64,000 bases of DNA from the NCBI GenBank assembly GCA_036435485.1, contig CM071594.1:97491001-97555000 (forward strand), in the 5' to 3' direction. The notes under the pieces were generated by a model. That model was given only the letters and a program-made list of their open reading frames with translations. It had not been told where the DNA came from and ran no database searches. Below, piece after piece: positions 61,453-64,000 of this stretch. How positions within the stretch are numbered: position 1 is the stretch's first letter; each line of letters begins with the position of its first letter. This stretch comes from Saposhnikovia divaricata (taxonomy: Eukaryota > Streptophyta > Magnoliopsida > Apiales > Apiaceae). A program made the position numbers and the translations under genes.

Positions 61453-61948
61453 GTCATATTGCAGTATCAAATATGAACCGTTCAAATTAGCAGAAAAATT
61501 AAAGAAAAACAAAATGAAACGTCCGACGTGTCAAAAAGAAAAAAAAATAAAAATTTAGATGTCCCATGAATTTGGACATTCTACGTAGATAACATTAAAG
61601 GTAAGATTGACTATTCAATCAAATCCCGGTTAAAAAGGTCACGAGTCTGACCAGGATCTTTGCCTTGTTTTGAATTTTTTTTTTTTTAAGTTATACTACA
61701 TATTCCAAAAAATTCTCAAAAAAGTATTCCTGAATAACACATGATATTATTTAATTTGTAGGATTCATATTAATATATGAGGGGTCCATGTCATTTATAA
61801 AAACATAACTAATCATATGTGTGTTGACAACTCATCATTCAGGAACCATTTTGGAAACGGTTTCGGGAACCGTAACATTTTCCTTTCTTTTTTCCAACTT
61901 ATAAAATAAAAGCATTGTAAATTGTAATAAAATGTGTAATATTAATTA
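61453..61948. other. AT-rich intergenic sequence
   Basis: No coding sequence, RNA gene or transposon end could be supported here. Confidence 0.4.
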
Positions 61949-62184
61949 CTCCCTCTGTTTTCAAATAATTGACGTTTGACTTTCTGACTCGTACTTTTAG
62001 GAACATTGACCATATAGTTAGAATTATTATTTTTAAAATTTTCTTTTTGTGAATAAAAATATAGGATTAAAATCTTTATTCATAAAAATAAAATTTAAAA
62101 AATAATTTTTCTAACTATGTGGTCAATGCTCCTAAAAGTGTGTGTAAATAAGTCAAACGTTAATTATTTGAAAACAGAGGGAGT
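61949..62184. mobile_element. Stowaway-like (Tc1/mariner) fold-back MITE, TSD TA
   Basis: The 236-bp element starts CTCCCTCTGTTTTCAAATAA and ends with its complement ...TTTGAAAACAGAGGGAG, flanked by TA on both sides (61947-61948, 62185-62186). Inverted repeats extend about 90 bp inwards, so almost the whole element can fold into one hairpin. The CTCCCTC terminus and TA target are those of Stowaway MITEs. Confidence 0.85.
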
Positions 62185-62186
62185 AT

Positions 62187-62604
62187 ATGTATTTTTTAAT
62201 GATATACTTTTTTATATTTTTAATTATATAATGTATATAATTTTCAATCAAATTTTGGTTAATTTGATCCATCAATACGAGGACAAATAAACTTCATAAC
62301 AATTTTTTTACTTTTTGACCACAATTTATCTTCCATCCTTTTATGAAATGTTAAATGTGCGCGCATTTTTAACAATAAATATTCCACAAAAGGATTACTG
62401 TTGGATAATAAAATTTAATTAAATTTTTTTTTTTATCCAGAACATTCCTTTCCATATTCTTAAAAATAGATACTAGATAATAACAGAATTGAATAATCTA
62501 AATTCAATATTGTACACGGAGCGTATAAAGAAAATTCAAGAAAATAACACTAGTCCGCAAAACACTGAATCCTCCCCTCCCCAAAAAGCCGCGTGTGTGG
62601 AGTA
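62187..62604. other. Upstream region of the ADP/ATP carrier gene
   Basis: AT-rich sequence containing no recognised element other than likely promoter sequence towards its right end. Confidence 0.35.
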
Positions 62605-63738
62605 GTATAAAATATCCCCAAAAGCTCACCCCACCCCTCAGTTATATAGCAATAAAAAAAGTTAAAAAAATAAAAACACACACACACAAACCAACCATTT
62701 GGCTCTGGAACCCTCGTTTCGGCTGTGACAAAGGTACACACACCACTCTATCTGACAATTTTGTTTATACTTTAGTGATTTTCTACACGTTTCATTTCCT
62801 TGATTCTAATCTGTATCTATACATCTGTTTCTTCTTACTTGTTTGTGATTTACGTATAGGGTAGATCTGTATGTTTTTACTGTTCATTTTGTCATTTTTA
62901 CAGTTCTTTCTAGTGTTTTTTTTTACTGTGTTGTATGAATTTGCCTGTGGTTTGGTAGTTATTTAAGTTGTCTGAATTTATCATCTTGTTGTTCAACTAC
63001 AGCGTTTAAAATGATCTCCATTATATTTGGTTGAAATTCAATTACGTGTAATTGGAGGTTGCTGTGATATTACTCGTTTATTCATTTCGTGTACATATTT
63101 GATTTCGTCGGCACGGACAGTTTATTTTTATGAATAAAATTCTAGAATTCCAAATTATTCATTATGAGAATTCTTAAGCATTATGAGAATTTCTTAAGAA
63201 GCTCTTAAATTTTATTAGCTTGTTTTGCTTTTCTTAAGCTATATTTACATCTATACGTTTTCAACGGAATTTTGGTTATATTTTTCTGGGGTTTTATATC
63301 TCATTGTAATCAAATGTTTCAGTTGGACAATCCATTTAAAAACAGCGATATCATTTAGAACATTTTATTTGATATACGGGTCAAATGAACTGACATGAGT
63401 GGACACTTTGATATATATATATATATATATATATATATCAAATTAAATGTTTAAATGATATCATTTTTAAATGGATAATTCAAGTGAGACATTTGGTTGT
63501 AATGGGTGGCCACTTTGATATAAAATCTTATTTTTCTGCTTGTACATACTTTAGTTTAAGGTATGGTATAAAATATTTATAACAAGATACATGTAATGCT
63601 GCTGATTATATAGCACAATAGCGTACCATTTTAATTTTTTGCTAGTCTTTAATCTTCGTTAGGTATGAGTTGATTATTAATTAATCTTGTTATGCCTAAT
63701 TTTGTTTGTTATTTTCAGGAAATTGTTTGCATCAAGTG
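62605..63738 (+). promoter_or_regulatory. Promoter, 5' UTR and 5'-UTR intron of the ADP/ATP carrier gene
   Basis: A TATAAAAT box at 62605-62612 precedes a probable leader exon that ends at AAAG|GTACAC (62733). An intron of 985 bp would run to TTTTCAG (63718), with the second exon starting 20 nt before the ATG. Introns in the 5' UTR are known for plant ADP/ATP carrier genes. The leader is pyrimidine- and CA-rich (ACACACACAC near 62675). Confidence 0.55.
63291..63530. repeat. Fold-back repeat with (AT)n core in the 5'-UTR intron
   Basis: The left arm (about 63311-63376) and right arm (about 63438-63495) are imperfect reverse complements. They share CAAATGT.TCA, ATCCATTTAAAAA, GATATCATTTA.AACATTT and TTTGATAT. 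A 28-bp (AT)n run (63411-63438) sits in the loop next to the right arm. It looks like a decayed MITE; no clear target duplication was found. Confidence 0.5.
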
Positions 63739-64000
63739 ATGGCTGATCAGAAGCATCTCCCAACCGTAGCTCACAAGTTGGCTGGTCAGTTCCATGTTGG
63801 TTCTAGTCTCTCGCAAGATGTTAGGAGCCGCTATGGAGGCCCTGCACAGCGCACCCAGTTTGCCTATGGAAATTACACTAACACAGGATTTAACTATCCC
63901 ATGACACACACATTTGTACCCCAGGCCAGCACTTCACCTATCTTCGTGCAAGCTCCTACTGAGAAAGGATTTACGGGCTTTGCCATTGATTTTCTTATGG
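63739..64000 (+). CDS. Mitochondrial ADP/ATP carrier, N-terminus (partial at window end)
   Basis: 87 complete codons are visible. The plant-specific N-terminal extension starts MADQKHLPTVAHKLAGQFHV and includes SLSQDVRSRYGGPAQRT, and it leads to EKGFTGFAIDFLM, the conserved entry to the first transmembrane helix of adenine nucleotide translocators. The protein exchanges cytosolic ADP for matrix ATP across the inner mitochondrial membrane, as a mitochondrial carrier family member of usually about 380 residues in plants. The first carrier signature (PX[DE]XX[KR]) would lie just beyond the window. The start is the first ATG after the leader intron acceptor. Confidence 0.9.
   Translation, partial: MADQKHLPTVAHKLAGQFHVGSSLSQDVRSRYGGPAQRTQFAYGNYTNTGFNYPMTHTFVPQASTSPIFVQAPTEKGFTGFAIDFLM

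Noticed and set aside
62595..62864. 89-codon frame covering the ADP/ATP carrier leader
   Set aside because: It spans the predicted leader exon and intron and encodes a low-complexity hydrophobic sequence.

Overview
The window is nuclear DNA of a flowering plant, most likely a eudicot. The evidence is a multi-exon gene with GT-AG introns, plant cell-wall proteins, and dense plant LTR retrotransposons, hAT and Stowaway MITEs and Helitron-like ends. I cannot name the species from the sequence.

Four host genes can be supported, all on the + strand. At 1352-9627 lies an 11-exon LPAT2-like 1-acyl-sn-glycerol-3-phosphate acyltransferase (376 aa). At 11004-12776 is a single-exon proline-rich extensin/AGP-like wall protein with a histidine-rich tail. 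At 20271-20456 is a 61-aa arabinogalactan peptide. At 63739 the N-terminus of a mitochondrial ADP/ATP carrier begins, behind a 5'-UTR intron, and runs off the right edge. Nothing suggests that these neighbours share a pathway.

Most of the rest is transposons, much of it nested, and boundaries are supported by target-site duplications (TSDs). A 3' LTR fragment split by a hAT MITE lies just upstream of the LPAT gene. A Copia element (13715-18999, TSD ATATC) has near-identical LTRs and a broken pol. The core is a three-level nest. A deletion-derivative Tat-type Gypsy element on the - strand (28896-55255, TSD AATAC) is split by an Athila-type Gypsy element (31594-51058, TSD CTATC, intact 1757-codon gag-pol plus an env-position ORF). 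That element is in turn split by a second Copia element (38573-46647, TSD CGCGC). LTR divergence falls in the expected order: 4/519, 2/1259, then 1 substitution in about 1107. At 56433-61444 a hAT-like element holds an unusual LTR-internal-LTR-internal-LTR tandem element (56537-61160, TSD GGGGA) without gag-pol. A Stowaway-like MITE follows at 61949-62184.

The most interesting possibility is that 20996 to about 56237 is, or was, a Helitron that captured gene pieces. A Helitron-like 5' end sits at 20996. Fragments of unrelated genes in the same orientation follow: a subtilase exon piece with its splice donor, a decayed cytochrome P450 3' end, and a Gln-rich exon flanked by splice sites. Three Helitron-like 3' hairpins, two of them followed by CTAG, sit at 55771-56238. 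The Tat/Athila/Copia nest would then lie inside that Helitron. This is an inference from motifs and layout and has not been tested by alignment.
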